Source: Bacillota bacterium (GTDB lineage Bacteria; Bacillota; Limnochordia; Limnochordales; DUMU01). From it: a DNA stretch of 64,000 nucleotides. Positions 24,774 through 36,673 of the stretch are shown here, piece by piece. Position 1 is the first letter of the stretch. Every line of letters starts with the position of its first letter. The stretch is from positions 1 to 64,000 of the forward strand of contig DUMU01000008.1 of assembly GCA_012839805.1 (NCBI GenBank), read 5' to 3'. The position numbers and the translations under genes are program-made. The notes under the pieces were generated by a model, which worked only from the letters and a program-made list of their open reading frames with translations, was not told the DNA's origin and made no database searches.

Positions 24774-25595
24774 CTAACCGCACCCGGATCGGGTACAGGG
24801 ACAACGGCCGACCGTACGGGCCGGCGGCAAGAGGTCGATGGTGCGCCGGAGAAGCCGCCAGACCACCACGCCCTGCTTCTGCATGAGGCGGGTGACCTCC
24901 TGGTGGCTGATGGGTTCGCAAGGAGATTCGCCGAGTCCCGCGGCCAGGTTGGTGACCAAACCCAGCGCCGCATAGCAGATTCCAACCTCCCGGGCGAGCG
25001 TGACTTCAGGGACTCCCGTCATCCCGACCAAATCACCCCCGATGCTCTGGAAAAACCGTATTTCGGCGGCGGTCTCATACCGGGGGCCTTCGGTGCAAAC
25101 GTAGCAGCCGCTCTCCGCGATCGATACTCCTTCGGCGCCGGCCGCAGCTATGAGTGCCTTGCGCAGGATCGGGCAGTAGGGTTCGGTCACGTCGGTATGG
25201 ATGACCTTCCCACCCTCACCATCGAAGAAAGTAGCAGGCCGGTTTTTGGTAAAGTCGATGAACTGGTCGATTACCACCAGCTGGCCGGGGAGCCACTCCT
25301 TCCTTAATGAACCACAGGCGTTGGTGGCCAGAATCCACTCGACCCCCAGGTGGCGAAGGGCCCAGATGTTCGCCCGGTAGGGCACGCGGTGAGGCGGCAG
25401 CACGTGCCCGGCCCCGTGCCGGGAGAGGAAGTAGACGGGGCGCTCACCCCACCGGGCGGAGTATACTTCGGCGCGGCCGTAGGGCGTATCGATGGGGAGC
25501 GGGCCTTGGGCTTTCAGTTCAGTAACGATGTCGACCCCCGTACCGCCGATGATGGCGAGGGGAGTTGCCGGGGCGGCACTGCCTGCGGGCACCAT
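24774..25595 (-). CDS. mtnP: S-methyl-5'-thioadenosine phosphorylase family protein
   Basis: Phosphorolytic cleavage of methylthioadenosine (or a related purine nucleoside) to the base and methylthioribose-1-phosphate, for methionine salvage. 273 residues. The phosphate loop IGGTGVDI, the phosphate-binding RHGAGH, the base-site ATNACGSL, CTEGPRYETAAEI and VGMTGVPEVTLARE with the purine-contacting region all match the MTAP/PNP class II family. MTA versus methylthioinosine or inosine preference cannot be settled from sequence alone. The C-terminal CPCTRSGCG tail is unusual. The start has AAGGGAG immediately upstream. Confidence 0.9.
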   Translation of the reverse strand: MVPAGSAAPATPLAIIGGTGVDIVTELKAQGPLPIDTPYGRAEVYSARWGERPVYFLSRHGAGHVLPPHRVPYRANIWALRHLGVEWILATNACGSLRKEWLPGQLVVIDQFIDFTKNRPATFFDGEGGKVIHTDVTEPYCPILRKALIAAAGAEGVSIAESGCYVCTEGPRYETAAEIRFFQSIGGDLVGMTGVPEVTLAREVGICYAALGLVTNLAAGLGESPCEPISHQEVTRLMQKQGVVVWRLLRRTIDLLPPARTVGRCPCTRSGCG

Positions 25596-25719
25596 GCTCC
25601 CTTCCTTTCCGATCCCGTGATATTTGATGGGTACTTCTCCTTTGGGAATAGGCCTCCTTCCGGAAGGTACGGGTATCTACGGGTGTCTGCCTTCTCTTTA
25701 CTCGGCTGCGTATCTCTAG

Positions 25720-25950
25720 CTAGAGGACGATGTCGTAATAGGACGCGATCTCCTCGTCTCCGGCCTGCCGCAAGTGTTCGCCCAGTTCGTTCACCAGCTG
25801 GTTGTTAACCCGGTCGACCCCCTGTCCGAGCGCCCGCCGGCAGATGACCAGGGAAGCAAGGGATTCCCGATGATCGGAGACGAAATCGAGGATGGCCCGG
25901 ATCCGCCGCGACCTCTCATCTCCTCCAGCCCAGTTTTGGCTCCGGTGCAA
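25720..25950 (-). CDS. Small hypothetical protein
   Basis: 76 residues, mostly helical and charged (RRIRAILDFVSDHRESLASL...VNNQLVNELGEHLRQAGDEEIASYYDIVL). The regular amphipathic pattern and codon bias support coding, but the family is not recognised. The TTG start has purine-rich GGAGG and AAGGAG stretches upstream. It lies upstream of the mtnP gene with a 124-base gap and is divergent from typA. Confidence 0.5.
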   Translation of the reverse strand: MHRSQNWAGGDERSRRIRAILDFVSDHRESLASLVICRRALGQGVDRVNNQLVNELGEHLRQAGDEEIASYYDIVL

Positions 25951-26111
25951 GTCTCCTTCACCTCCTCAAGACCGGCCCGCCCCCCTGCCGGTGTGCCTTG
26001 CTCCCGGGGTCAGTCGCTCCGTTCCCACGGGTCGGGCGGCTCCCGGCCAGGCGGCTCACCGGTCTACCGGGACGCCCGGACAGCCGGCCTCTTTCGTAGC
26101 ATTCCCCGCGG

Positions 26112-26140
26112 TTGACGGCCGCCGGGCTTCGCCCTAGAAT
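26112..26140 (+). promoter_or_regulatory. SigA-type promoter for typA
   Basis: TTGACG (26112-26117), 17-base spacer, TAGAAT (26135-26140). The expected transcription start falls near 26147, only about 12 bases before the ATG at 26159. Confidence 0.75.
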
Positions 26141-26158
26141 CTGATGGTGACTGCTAGT

Positions 26159-28137
<1,979 letters not shown>

Positions 28138-28141
<4 letters not shown>

Positions 28142-29190
28142 AGCAGCTGGCGGTGGTCCAGGCGCGGGTGGACGCCCGTGACTACGTATCTGAAGAGGCT
28201 TTCCGTCGCAAGGTCTACCGCCTCCTGGAGATGGTCCGGGAACGAGCCGACCCGGATCCCTCTCTCCCGCTTTTGGTTGCCTTTCCTGAGGACATCGGAA
28301 CACCGTGTGCCTTCCTGGGCGAGAAAGAACTGATCGAGCGGGAGCAAACCCTCGCGGGGGCGATCCGGTACATGCTCCGGCGCCGGTATAGACCTGCCCT
28401 CTGGCGCCGGATACGCCACCGGGTGAGCTGGATCAGGGCTCTCTTCCTGCTCCAGGCCGACCTCATAGCCAGGACCTATATCACTACCTTTTCGCGGGCC
28501 GCGCGAGACTTCCGCGCCTACCTGGTAGCCGGTTCAACGGTGCTCCCCGAGCTCGATTCGGGGGAGCAAGCACCACCGGCTGCGGTTTACAACGTCTCTT
28601 ACGTGTTCGATCCCCAGGGACGGGTGATCGGGAGGCAGCAGAAAGTTCACCTGACCGAGATAGAGGAACGAGGGGCGCTGGATTTGACTCCCGGGGACCT
28701 CGAGAAGCTGCGGGTGGTGGATACCCCTGTGGGGAGACTGGGGGTGGCCATTTGTTACGACGGCTTTTTCGACGACGTAAGGAGCCGGCTGCTCGCGCAA
28801 GGGGCGCAGGTGCTGGTTCAGCCGTCGGCAAACCCGGGGGTCTGGTCGGTAGAGCAGCAGATAGACTGGCTGAACGGAGCCTGGAAAGCCACCCTTCCGC
28901 CCGGTGAACCGGCCTCCCTGCCCGCGAGAGAGATTCCGGAGGCAGATCGTGAAAACGCAGGCGTTCCCCCAAGTACTGGTTTTCAGCTGGCCCTCAACCC
29001 CATGCTGGTGGGCAGGCTCTTCGACCTTGAGTTCCAGGGGCAGTCCTCCATCATCCGTTCCCATGGCGAGTTCGCGGGCGACGTGAGGGATGGCTGCCCG
29101 AGTTACCAGGGGTGTCCGGGCCGGCCGGGCTTCGTGCGCGTGGCCGCTTCGCCCACCGAGGAAGAAGTGCTGGTCGCCCGGATCGAGTAA
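28138..29190 (+). CDS. Carbon-nitrogen hydrolase (nitrilase superfamily)
   Basis: Hydrolase of amide or nitrile C-N bonds, 350 residues. The Glu-Lys-Cys triad is visible: Glu in AFPEDIG (about 60), Lys in QQKVHLTEIE (about 163) and Cys in VAICYDGFF (about 206). About 70 residues between the Glu region and the central strand are rich in Arg/Leu (MLRRRYRPALWRRIRHRVSW) and longer than in simple omega-amidases. The substrate is unknown. It overlaps typA by four bases (ATGA), so it is translated with it. Confidence 0.85.
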
Positions 29191-29256
29191 GCCGGGAGTA
29201 CGCCGTCTATCGACCGAACCGGAACGAGGGACATCACGAATAGGAAGGATGGATGG

Positions 29257-30168
29257 ATGGAAGCAGGGATGTTCCCCGAAGAGGCCCCAGGGAGAGGCTC
29301 GGATGGCTGCCGCCCGGTGCTCGTGGCCCTTGACTGTGACGGTACGCTCCTGCGCAGCGATGGTACGCTGGGTGAACGCACGGTGCAAGTGGTGCGGGAG
29401 CTGCGACGCCGGGGTGTTCCCATCACCCTGGCCACCGGCCGGCGGGTGAGCGGAGCCTTGCCTTACGCCCAAAAGCTCCATCTCGACGACCCGCTCGTTC
29501 TCCATAACGGCGCCGTGCTGGCAGATCCGAAGACCGGGGAATCTCTCCGTTACCTCCCTCTTCCCGTGCAGGCTACTGCTGAGGCAATCGAACGCGGGCG
29601 CCGACACGACCTGGACATGATTGTTTTCGATGACCCCCGTCGCCGGGAAGGAGCCGGTTTCATCGAGCGCATGCCGCGTAACCCGGTGGACCGGCGTTTC
29701 GTTCAGGAAAACATCGCGCTGATCCAAAACGTGCCCGACCTGATAGCCGCCCTTCCCGAACAGCCCCTCAAGGCTTTCTTCGCGGGCCCTCCCCCGGTGG
29801 TGGAAGGTTTCTACCAGGAGATCGTCGCCTGGCTGGCCGAGCGGCGGGCCGGGGACGAGGTGCGGGCGATCCTCTACGGAGGCCCGGCCCGGGAGACGTG
29901 GGCCGTGGAGCTTCTCAACGCTCGCGCCGGCAAGGCCGAGGGGGTGGCCGAGGTGGCCGCGCGCCATGGCCTTTCCTTACGCGACGTGATTGCTTTCGGC
30001 GACGACATGAATGACTACGATCTGCTGGCCACCTGCGGCTTCGGTGTCGCCATGCGCAACGGGGTGATGGGCCTGCAGAAGGTAGCCCGCCGAATCGCCC
30101 CCTCCAACGACGACGAAGGGGTGGCCGTAGTCCTGGCGGAGCTCTTCGGTCTGAACGGGCGGGGTTGA
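29257..30168 (+). CDS. Cof-type HAD superfamily phosphatase
   Basis: Phosphatase of the haloacid dehalogenase superfamily with the Cof-type cap, 303 residues. Motif I ALDCDGTLL (nucleophile Asp near 27), motif II TLATGR, motif III lysine in GKAEGVAEVAA and motif IV IAFGDDMNDYDLL are all present. Likely substrates are small sugar phosphates or nucleotides, unspecified. Last gene of the typA cluster; convergent with the ROK gene 36 bases downstream. Confidence 0.9.
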   Translation: MEAGMFPEEAPGRGSDGCRPVLVALDCDGTLLRSDGTLGERTVQVVRELRRRGVPITLATGRRVSGALPYAQKLHLDDPLVLHNGAVLADPKTGESLRYLPLPVQATAEAIERGRRHDLDMIVFDDPRRREGAGFIERMPRNPVDRRFVQENIALIQNVPDLIAALPEQPLKAFFAGPPPVVEGFYQEIVAWLAERRAGDEVRAILYGGPARETWAVELLNARAGKAEGVAEVAARHGLSLRDVIAFGDDMNDYDLLATCGFGVAMRNGVMGLQKVARRIAPSNDDEGVAVVLAELFGLNGRG

Positions 30169-30204
30169 AGCCTCCGGCCGTGGCGGGCGCCGCCGCTCGG
30201 GCGG

Positions 30205-31237
30205 TTACCCGGTGCTATTCAGCGTCTCCAGAGCGAGGCGGGCCGCTCCGGCCAGGGCGGCGGCGTTGCCCAGCGCGGCCGGGACCAGACGCAGGCTGCG
30301 GGCCGCGTAGGGTTGAGCATGCTCCTCGACCACCGGCTGCATGTAAGGGATCAGGAGGTCTGCCTGCTCTCCTACCCCTCCTCCGAGAATGAAAAGTTCC
30401 GAACCGAAGAGGGAGGCCGCGTTGGCGGCGGCCAGGCCGAGCCAGTACCCCGTCTCCCGGATTACCTGCATCGCTATGGGATCCCCTGCCCGGGCGGCGG
30501 CAAAGACCGCGGGGGTATCCTCATAGCCCGGACCCGACCGGGCCTCCATCGCCGCCGGTTTTTCCCGGGGAGGTAGCCGCGCCGGGAGGTTTGGCCCGGG
30601 CGGCGAGGTGGCGCGCGCGGGCGAGGATCGCCGGGCCGGCGGCAAGGCTTTCCAGCCACCCCACCTGCCGGCACTTCTCCTGCCACCCGGGGTACGGTTC
30701 AGCACCGACCGGCCCTCCCGCCATCCAGCCGAAGGTGCCGGCAAGGCCCGCTGCTCCCCGCACCAGCCGCCCGTCCACCAGCACCCCGCCGCCGATGCCG
30801 GTGCCGACCACCATCATGGCCACGTTCGCCGTGCCCCGGCCTGCCCCCAGCCAGGCTTCGCCGAGAACGGCCAGGTGGCCGTCCAGATCCAGGCGGACCC
30901 GGGAACCGAACCGATCGGCAAGACGCGAGGCCAAGGGGAAGCCCTGCCAGCCCGGGAGGTTCGGCGCCCAGATCACGGTGCCCGTTTCGTGATCGACTAC
31001 CGCCGCCACACTGACTCCGATGGCCACCGGCCCCGTGCCCATCGCCTGCAGGACCTCGGCGACCGCCTGCTCGGTGGCGTGCCACGCCCGCTCCCCCCCG
31101 CCGGGCGGGAGCGGGCGGCGGGCGATGGGGGTAAGTTGCTTGCCATCTTCACCGAACGCGGCCGCCGCCACCTTAGTGCCCCCGATGTCCACGGCCAGCG
31201 CCCAGCGTTTATGGCTCGTGTACGTGCCTGTGCTCAT
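30205..31237 (-). pseudogene. ROK-family sugar kinase with a frameshift
   Basis: The first frame (31237 to about 30560) encodes the ATP-binding half: AVDIGGTKVAAAAFGEDG, VVDHETGTVIWAPNLPGW, GTGIGGGVLVDGRLV and a GWLESLAAGPAI segment. The second frame (to 30205), offset by one extra base, encodes the rest: FAAARAGDPIAMQVIRETGYWLGLAAANAASLFGSELFILGGGV. Neither frame alone is a complete enzyme. Removing one A from the GGGAAAAAC run at about 30557-30565 would restore a continuous protein of about 343 residues. The usual zinc-binding GHxxxxxxGxxCxCGxxGC motif is replaced by a degenerate PYPGWQEKCRQVGWLE. Either a real frameshift or a homopolymer sequencing error. Confidence 0.8.
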
Positions 31238-31305
31238 ATCCGTCAGATCCGTACCCTTTCCCCTGCCGTCACCCGGCTTTGTACCGGGTACGCGGTGAAG
31301 AACGG

Positions 31306-32052
31306 TCAGCCCCGCACCCGGCGGGCGAAAGCCTCGAAGACCGACAGGTTGTGATTGGGATCGGGCTCGAGGTTAGGCGAGACGAACGTGGGCAGGTGAA
31401 TCCCCCGTTCGGCCAGGCGCCGGGCCACCTCCGCCACCAGGCTCATGGAGATAAAGACGACGGCCAGGGTCGACCCGGCGGCCACCTTCTCCTTTTGCCC
31501 GGGGATCTCCACCAGCGCGTCCTCCGGCGGCACGCAGTTGTTAATCAAGACGTCGGCCAGGTCACCCAGCTTCTTGCCGGAAGAATGGGTCGCCTTGGCC
31601 TGGCGATGGTTTTCACCGGAGGTGACCGCCACCACCTTCATCCCGATGGACCTGGCGTAGAGCGCGGCTTCTACGGGAGCGGCGTTCAGCCCGCCGTGAG
31701 AATAGATCAACATGACATCTTGCGGAACGAGAGGGAAACTCTTCAGGAAGTTACGGATATACCCTTCCTGGCGTTCGATCCAGAGAAGCTCCGGCGCTCC
31801 GCCCGGCCCGAGCACCTGAAACCAGACGAGCCGCGGGTCGACCAGCGGGAAGAAGCCGACGAAGCTCCCGTACCGCGGAAAGACGTCCAGGGCAGGAATC
31901 ACGGAGTGGCCGCTCCCGAAGATCCGCACCCAGTGACCCCCGGCGATCGCCTCCGCCATCAGGTCGGCCGCCCGGCCGATCGGCTCCTTTTGGGTTTCCT
32001 TGATCTTCTCGAGCACCCCCAGCGCCGCCTCAGCATACGCCTCTGCACTCAT
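31306..32052 (-). CDS. SIS-domain protein, UPF0309-like
   Basis: Sugar isomerase-type phosphosugar-binding protein, 248 residues. The core reads GGHWVRIFGSGHSVIPALDVFPRYGS, then DVMLIYSHGGLNAAPVEAALYARSIGMKVVAVTSGEN, the SIS fold with its Ser/Thr phosphate loop. Family members are annotated only as sugar isomerase domain proteins; the substrate is unknown. The ATG at 32052 has GGAGGTGTGG upstream. The longer frame to 32157 has no such support. Together with the ROK gene it suggests amino-sugar metabolism. Confidence 0.82.
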   Translation of the reverse strand: MSAEAYAEAALGVLEKIKETQKEPIGRAADLMAEAIAGGHWVRIFGSGHSVIPALDVFPRYGSFVGFFPLVDPRLVWFQVLGPGGAPELLWIERQEGYIRNFLKSFPLVPQDVMLIYSHGGLNAAPVEAALYARSIGMKVVAVTSGENHRQAKATHSSGKKLGDLADVLINNCVPPEDALVEIPGQKEKVAAGSTLAVVFISMSLVAEVARRLAERGIHLPTFVSPNLEPDPNHNLSVFEAFARRVRG

Positions 32053-32206
32053 TCCACTACCACACCTCCATGCCTTTGCCGGTGAAGCGATGAGCCGCGT
32101 TGTCCCAAGCCCATGGCCCACCTGGTGTGCAGGTTCTATTCTCCCGCGGTCGCCCAAACCCTACTTCCGGCTACTTAAGTTGCCCAGCCGGCGAAACGCC
32201 GGGGCC

Positions 32207-33088
32207 TCACGTGTGCCACCGAACCGATTCGAGGAACGCCCGGCGAAGTTTCGTGGTGACCGGCCCCGGCCTTCCCTCCCCCACCGGCTGCCCGTTGATT
32301 CGCGTCACGGGCAGCACCTCGATGGTCGTACCGGTGAGGAAAACTTCCCGAGCCGCCGCCAGTTCAGCCGGGGTGAGCGCGCGCTCTTCCGCAGGTATAC
32401 CGAGGGCTGCCGCCACCTCCAGCGTCACCCCGCGGGTAATCCCCGGGAGGATGTGCGGGCCGGTGGGGTGAGTCCGCAGAACCCCGTCCACTACCGCGAA
32501 GAGGTTGGTGTGACTCCCCTCGGTCACCTTCCCATCCCGGATCAGCACCGCCTCCCACGCCCCCCGATCTTCCGCCTCCTGACGGGCGAGGACGTTGTAG
32601 AGAAGGCCCGTGGACTTTACGTGGCAAAGTTCCCAGCGGCGATCGGGCAGGGTGATCACGGCGACCCCCTCGGTGAACATCCATTCCGGATACGGCGGCA
32701 GTTCCTTGGCGAAGAGATAGAGCGTAGGTTCGACGCCCGCCGGGAAAAGGTGGCTGCGGGGCGCGACCCCCCTGGTCACTTGGATGTAAATGATAGCGTC
32801 CCGGCCGGTGAGGTGATTGCGGGAAAGGAGTTCTGCCACCAGCTGGGTGAACTCCCCGCGGCTCTTCGGTAAGCGGAGTCTTACCGCCTCGGCGCTTCGT
32901 TCCAGCCGGTGGAGATGACGCTCCAGGGCGAAAGGACGCCCGCCGTACGCCTTCAATACCTCGTAGACGCCGTCGGCAAAGACGAAACCCCGGTCGTCCA
33001 CGCTGATGAAAGCTCGAGCGTGCGGGATCCATTGACCGTTCAGATAGACCTGCCAGTCCCCTTGGTGCTCGCTTCGATACTCACTCAT
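32207..33088 (-). CDS. dat: D-amino acid aminotransferase
   Basis: PLP enzyme of fold type IV that exchanges amino groups between D-amino acids and 2-oxo acids, giving D-Glu and D-Ala for cell wall. 293 residues. VDDRGFVFADGVYEV is the family N-terminal motif, the PLP lysine lies in CHVKSTGLLYNVLA (about 153), and VTEGSHTNLFAV and LTGTTIEVLPVTRING complete the fold. Its start overlaps the nfo stop by 8 bases. Confidence 0.92.
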   Translation of the reverse strand: MSEYRSEHQGDWQVYLNGQWIPHARAFISVDDRGFVFADGVYEVLKAYGGRPFALERHLHRLERSAEAVRLRLPKSRGEFTQLVAELLSRNHLTGRDAIIYIQVTRGVAPRSHLFPAGVEPTLYLFAKELPPYPEWMFTEGVAVITLPDRRWELCHVKSTGLLYNVLARQEAEDRGAWEAVLIRDGKVTEGSHTNLFAVVDGVLRTHPTGPHILPGITRGVTLEVAAALGIPAEERALTPAELAAAREVFLTGTTIEVLPVTRINGQPVGEGRPGPVTTKLRRAFLESVRWHT

Positions 33089-33965
33089 CCTGCTGGTCTC
33101 CTTCCTTGGCCCCGCCCATCGTGGCGAGCTCTCGGGCCACCCGGATCTCCTCGGCGTACTCCTCTTCCGCGGCTACCGGCGTTTCGATCAGCCACGGGAT
33201 TCTCCGGAACTCCGGCCGGGTGAGGAAACGGGTAAGGTTCTCCCGGCCGATCTGTCCCTTCCCCAGGTACTCATGCCGGTCTTTGTGGGACCCGAAACCG
33301 AACTTGCTGTCGTTGAGATGGATCACACGCACGAGCTTTTCCATTCCCGTTCGTTGCCACTCGGCGACGAACGCGTCGAGCTCGTCGAAATCCAGGATGC
33401 CGGCGGCAAAAGCGTGGCAGGTGTCAAAACAGATCCCCAGGCGCTCATCGTCCCGGCCGGCGTTGATCGCGGCCACCAGGTCGGCCAGTTCGGAGAGCGT
33501 CTGGCCGAGTTCGGTTCCCTGCCCGGCGGTGTTTTCCAGCAGCAGGTGGCACGGGCCTTGGTAACGAGCGAGGATGTCGCGCACCGCCTCGATCATGGCC
33601 TCCCGCCCGGCCGCCGCTCCGGCTCCGACGTATCGCCCGCAGTGAACCACCAAGTAAGGGCTCCGGTACGCTTCGGCGATCTCGAGGTCGTTCACGATGG
33701 AGTCCCGGGTCAGGCGGGCCAGGCGTTCATCCAACGTGGAGAGGTTGGTCACGTACGGGGAGTGGGCCACGCTCGGCAAACCCAGCTCGCCGGCCCGGTC
33801 GGCCTGCCGGCCCAGCTCGGCCCGGTCGATGGCTTTGGGGCGGTAGCTGCGAGGGTTTTTGGGAAAGTATTGAAATATGTCGGCACCGAGCTCCCGGGCT
33901 CGCTCGGCGGCCGCGCCCAGGCCCCCCCGGCTCAGACTGAGGTGCGCTCCGATCCGAGGTAACAT
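33081..33965 (-). CDS. nfo: Deoxyribonuclease IV (AP endonuclease)
   Basis: Cleaves 5' of abasic sites in base excision repair using three zinc ions. 294 residues from the ATG at 33965. Zinc ligands are in GAHLS, VVHCGRY, LLLENTAGQG, GICFDTCHAFAAG, VIHLNDSK, GSHKDRHEYLGKG and PWLIETP, all conserved. The start is chosen because GGGAGG lies upstream and family members begin with the MLPRIGAHLS type; an upstream ATG at 33989 is in frame. In spore formers this enzyme is used during germination repair. Confidence 0.95.
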   Translation of the reverse strand: MLPRIGAHLSLSRGGLGAAAERARELGADIFQYFPKNPRSYRPKAIDRAELGRQADRAGELGLPSVAHSPYVTNLSTLDERLARLTRDSIVNDLEIAEAYRSPYLVVHCGRYVGAGAAAGREAMIEAVRDILARYQGPCHLLLENTAGQGTELGQTLSELADLVAAINAGRDDERLGICFDTCHAFAAGILDFDELDAFVAEWQRTGMEKLVRVIHLNDSKFGFGSHKDRHEYLGKGQIGRENLTRFLTRPEFRRIPWLIETPVAAEEEYAEEIRVARELATMGGAKEGDQQDE

Positions 33966-34031
33966 TCTCTCGCCCCTCCCCCTCGGCATTCGCGGTTTTT
34001 TTGAATGAACTTCCTGTCGCTAACGCGAATC

Positions 34032-35714
34032 CTAGACCTCCATAACGATGGGTAGGATCATCGGCCGCCGCTTCGTTTTCTCCCAGATGTAGGCCGACAG
34101 AACATCCCGGACGTTGTTCTTGATCAGCCCCCACTCCGTCATCGATTCCCGGTGGCACTGTTCGAGAACCTCCATGACCTTGCTTTTCATCTCTCCGACC
34201 AGCGCCTCCGACTCCTTCATGTAGACGAAGCCACGGGAGATGATGTCCGGCCCGGCAACCACCTGGGCGGTCTGGCGGTCGACGCTCAGCACGACCATAA
34301 GGATCCCGTCCTGGGCCAGGAGCCTGCGATCACGCAGCACCACGTTGCCTACGTCGCCGACTCCCAGGCCGTCCACGTATACCTGGCCGGAGGGGACACG
34401 CTCCCCGCGACGGATGGCCTCGGGTGAGACGATGATCCGGTCGCCGAGCTCGGGGATGAGGATGTGATCTTCCGGGATTCCCACCGCCTGGGCCAGCTGG
34501 GCATGGTGAACCAGCATCCGGTATTCGCCGTGGATGGGGATAAAGTAGCGGGGACGAGTCAGATTGAGCATGAGCTTGAGCTCCTCCTGGCTCGCGTGCC
34601 CCGAAACGTGGACGCCGGAGACGGCGTGGTATATCACCCGGGCCCCCAGGCGGAAGAGATGGTTGATGGTGTTACCGATGGAGCGCTCGTGACCGGGGAT
34701 GGGATTGGCCGAGATAATGACGGTATCCCCGGGGACAATCTCGACCAGGCGGTGCTCGGCCATGGCCATACGGGTGAGGGCGGCGGTGGTCTCTCCCTGG
34801 GAGCCGGTGGTGATGATTGTCACCTGTTCCGGGGGTAGCTCGTCCACCTCAGCGATGTCGACGAGGAGGCGATCGTCCAGCCGGAGGTAACCCCGTTCCC
34901 GGGCGATCCGCACCACGTTGACCATACTGCGCCCGACGAAGCTGACTTTGCGCCGGAAACGAACCGAGGCATCGATTACCTGTTGAATGCGATGGACGTT
35001 CGAAGCAAAAGTGGCCACGATCACCCGGCCGGGGGCCTCCCGGAATACGTCCACCAGGGTTTCCCCTACCGCCCGTTCCGACATGGTAAAACCGGGCCTT
35101 TCCGCGTTGGTGCTGTCGGAGAGGAGCAAAAGGAGCCCGTCTGCTCCCAGTTGAACCAGCCGCTGATAATCCGTATGTTTCCCGTCGATGGGAGTTTGGT
35201 CGAACTTGAAGTCGGTGGCGTAAAGTATTGCTCCCACCGGAGTACGAAAGGCGAGGGCCACTACGTCCGGAATGCTGTGGTTTACGTGGATGAACTCCAC
35301 TTCCACCGCTCCGAACCGGACGCGGTCGCCTGGTTTGACGGTCTCGAGGCGCGCGCGCCCCAAAAGACCGTGCTCGGCCAGTTTCCCCTCCACCAGGCCC
35401 AGGGTGAGCCGGGTACCATAGATCGGTACGTCGGGAAACCGGGCCAGGAAATAAGGCACGGCACCCACGTGATCCTCGTGGCCGTGGGAAAGAAGGAGAG
35501 CCCGGATACGGTCCTTCTTGTCATCGAGATAACTCATGTCGGGGATAACGAGGTCGATGCCGAGCATCTCCTCGCTGGGAAACTCCACGCCGGCGTCGAT
35601 TACCAGGAGATCATCCTCATACTCCAAAAGCCACATGTTCTTTCCGATCTCGCCCACGCCCCCGATGGGGATCAGCGAGACGGAACGACCGGTATCGTTC
35701 AAGCGCTTGTGCAC
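34032..35714 (-). CDS. rnjB: Ribonuclease J
   Basis: Metallo-beta-lactamase/beta-CASP nuclease for mRNA decay and rRNA processing, 560 residues. The zinc motif is SHGHEDHVGAVPYF, followed by YATDFKFDQTP, the beta-CASP SDSTNAERPGFTMSE, GSQGE and the HVSGHASQEELK region. The C-terminal domain ends KTKRRPMILPIVMEV. Placement after dapA matches the Bacillus rnjB position, so the B paralogue is inferred from synteny. GTG start close behind GAGGTAG. Confidence 0.93.
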   Translation of the reverse strand: MHKRLNDTGRSVSLIPIGGVGEIGKNMWLLEYEDDLLVIDAGVEFPSEEMLGIDLVIPDMSYLDDKKDRIRALLLSHGHEDHVGAVPYFLARFPDVPIYGTRLTLGLVEGKLAEHGLLGRARLETVKPGDRVRFGAVEVEFIHVNHSIPDVVALAFRTPVGAILYATDFKFDQTPIDGKHTDYQRLVQLGADGLLLLLSDSTNAERPGFTMSERAVGETLVDVFREAPGRVIVATFASNVHRIQQVIDASVRFRRKVSFVGRSMVNVVRIARERGYLRLDDRLLVDIAEVDELPPEQVTIITTGSQGETTAALTRMAMAEHRLVEIVPGDTVIISANPIPGHERSIGNTINHLFRLGARVIYHAVSGVHVSGHASQEELKLMLNLTRPRYFIPIHGEYRMLVHHAQLAQAVGIPEDHILIPELGDRIIVSPEAIRRGERVPSGQVYVDGLGVGDVGNVVLRDRRLLAQDGILMVVLSVDRQTAQVVAGPDIISRGFVYMKESEALVGEMKSKVMEVLEQCHRESMTEWGLIKNNVRDVLSAYIWEKTKRRPMILPIVMEV

Positions 35715-35784
35715 CTACCTCAGCACGTCAGTTCAGTAAAGGAGCACGTCAAACTAGCACGTTCTTCGCAGGTAGGAGCCCCTT

Positions 35785-36672
35785 TCAACCAACGAGCCCC
35801 AGATCCTGCAAGATGGTTCTGAGCCGGTCCGTTTCCGCCGGACTGGCTTCGATCAGCGGCGGGCGCAACCCCCCCATGTCCTCCCCTACGAGCTGTAGCA
35901 TCCTTTTGACCGGGATCGGGTTGGAGGTGAGGAATAGGGCCCGAAAGAGCGGGAAAAGCTCGAGGTGGATCCGGGTAGCCTCCTCGGTTTTCCCCGCCAC
36001 GAACGAGTCGATCATTTCCCGAAGCCGACGTCCCACCAGGTGCGAGGCCACGCTCACCACCCCGACCGCGCCCAGGGCCAGCATGGGCAGGGTAAGAGAA
36101 TCGTCTCCAGAGTATATGCCGAACTCCTCCGGCACCAGGCGTCGCAATTCGGAGACCTGGTCCATGTTACCCGCTGCCTCTTTGAGGGCGCGTACGTTGG
36201 GCAGTTCGGCCAGGCGGGCGACGGTATCAGGGGCCAAGTTGGTACCCGTGCGTCCCGGCACATTGTACAACATTACCGGCAGACTGGTAGCGGACGCCAC
36301 GGCCCGGAAGTGACGGTAGAGTGCCTCCTGCGGCGGTTTGTTGTAGTAGGGAACGACCAGCAGCAGGCCGTCGACCCCGGCTTTCTCGGCTGCTTGGCTC
36401 AGCTCGATGCTATCCCGGGTGGAATAGCTGCCCGTTCCGGCGATGACCGTCGCCTTGCCGCCGATCGCCTCCGCCACCGTCCGAAAGAGATTCACTTTTT
36501 CCTCCCGGGTGAGGGTGGGCGACTCCCCTGTAGTTCCGCAGACCACGACTCCGTCTGACCCGGTTTCCACCAGCCGGGTCGCAAGATAGGCAGCCTTCCC
36601 GTAATCCACCGCCAGCTTCTCGTCGAAGGGCGTCACCATGGCGGTGATCAGTCTTCCGAATACCGGTTGCAT
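35785..36672 (-). CDS. dapA: 4-hydroxy-tetrahydrodipicolinate synthase
   Basis: Condenses pyruvate with aspartate semialdehyde; the branch to lysine, diaminopimelate and dipicolinate. 295 residues. Motifs: GTTGESPTL, the Tyr in [10 protein letters not shown] and the Schiff-base lysine in [11 protein letters not shown] (about 165). A GGAGGGGAG site precedes the ATG, which lies two bases after the dapG stop. Confidence 0.97.
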   Translation of the reverse strand: MQPVFGRLITAMVTPFDEKLAVDYGKAAYLATRLVETGSDGVVVCGTTGESPTLTREEKVNLFRTVAEAIGGKATVIAGTGSYSTRDSIELSQAAEKAGVDGLLLVVPYYNKPPQEALYRHFRAVASATSLPVMLYNVPGRTGTNLAPDTVARLAELPNVRALKEAAGNMDQVSELRRLVPEEFGIYSGDDSLTLPMLALGAVGVVSVASHLVGRRLREMIDSFVAGKTEEATRIHLELFPLFRALFLTSNPIPVKRMLQLVGEDMGGLRPPLIEASPAETDRLRTILQDLGLVG

Positions 36673-36673
36673 G

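Noticed and set aside
28534-29967. 477-codon minus-strand open frame
   Set aside because: Lies opposite the nitrilase and HAD genes, both of which have all catalytic motifs on the plus strand.
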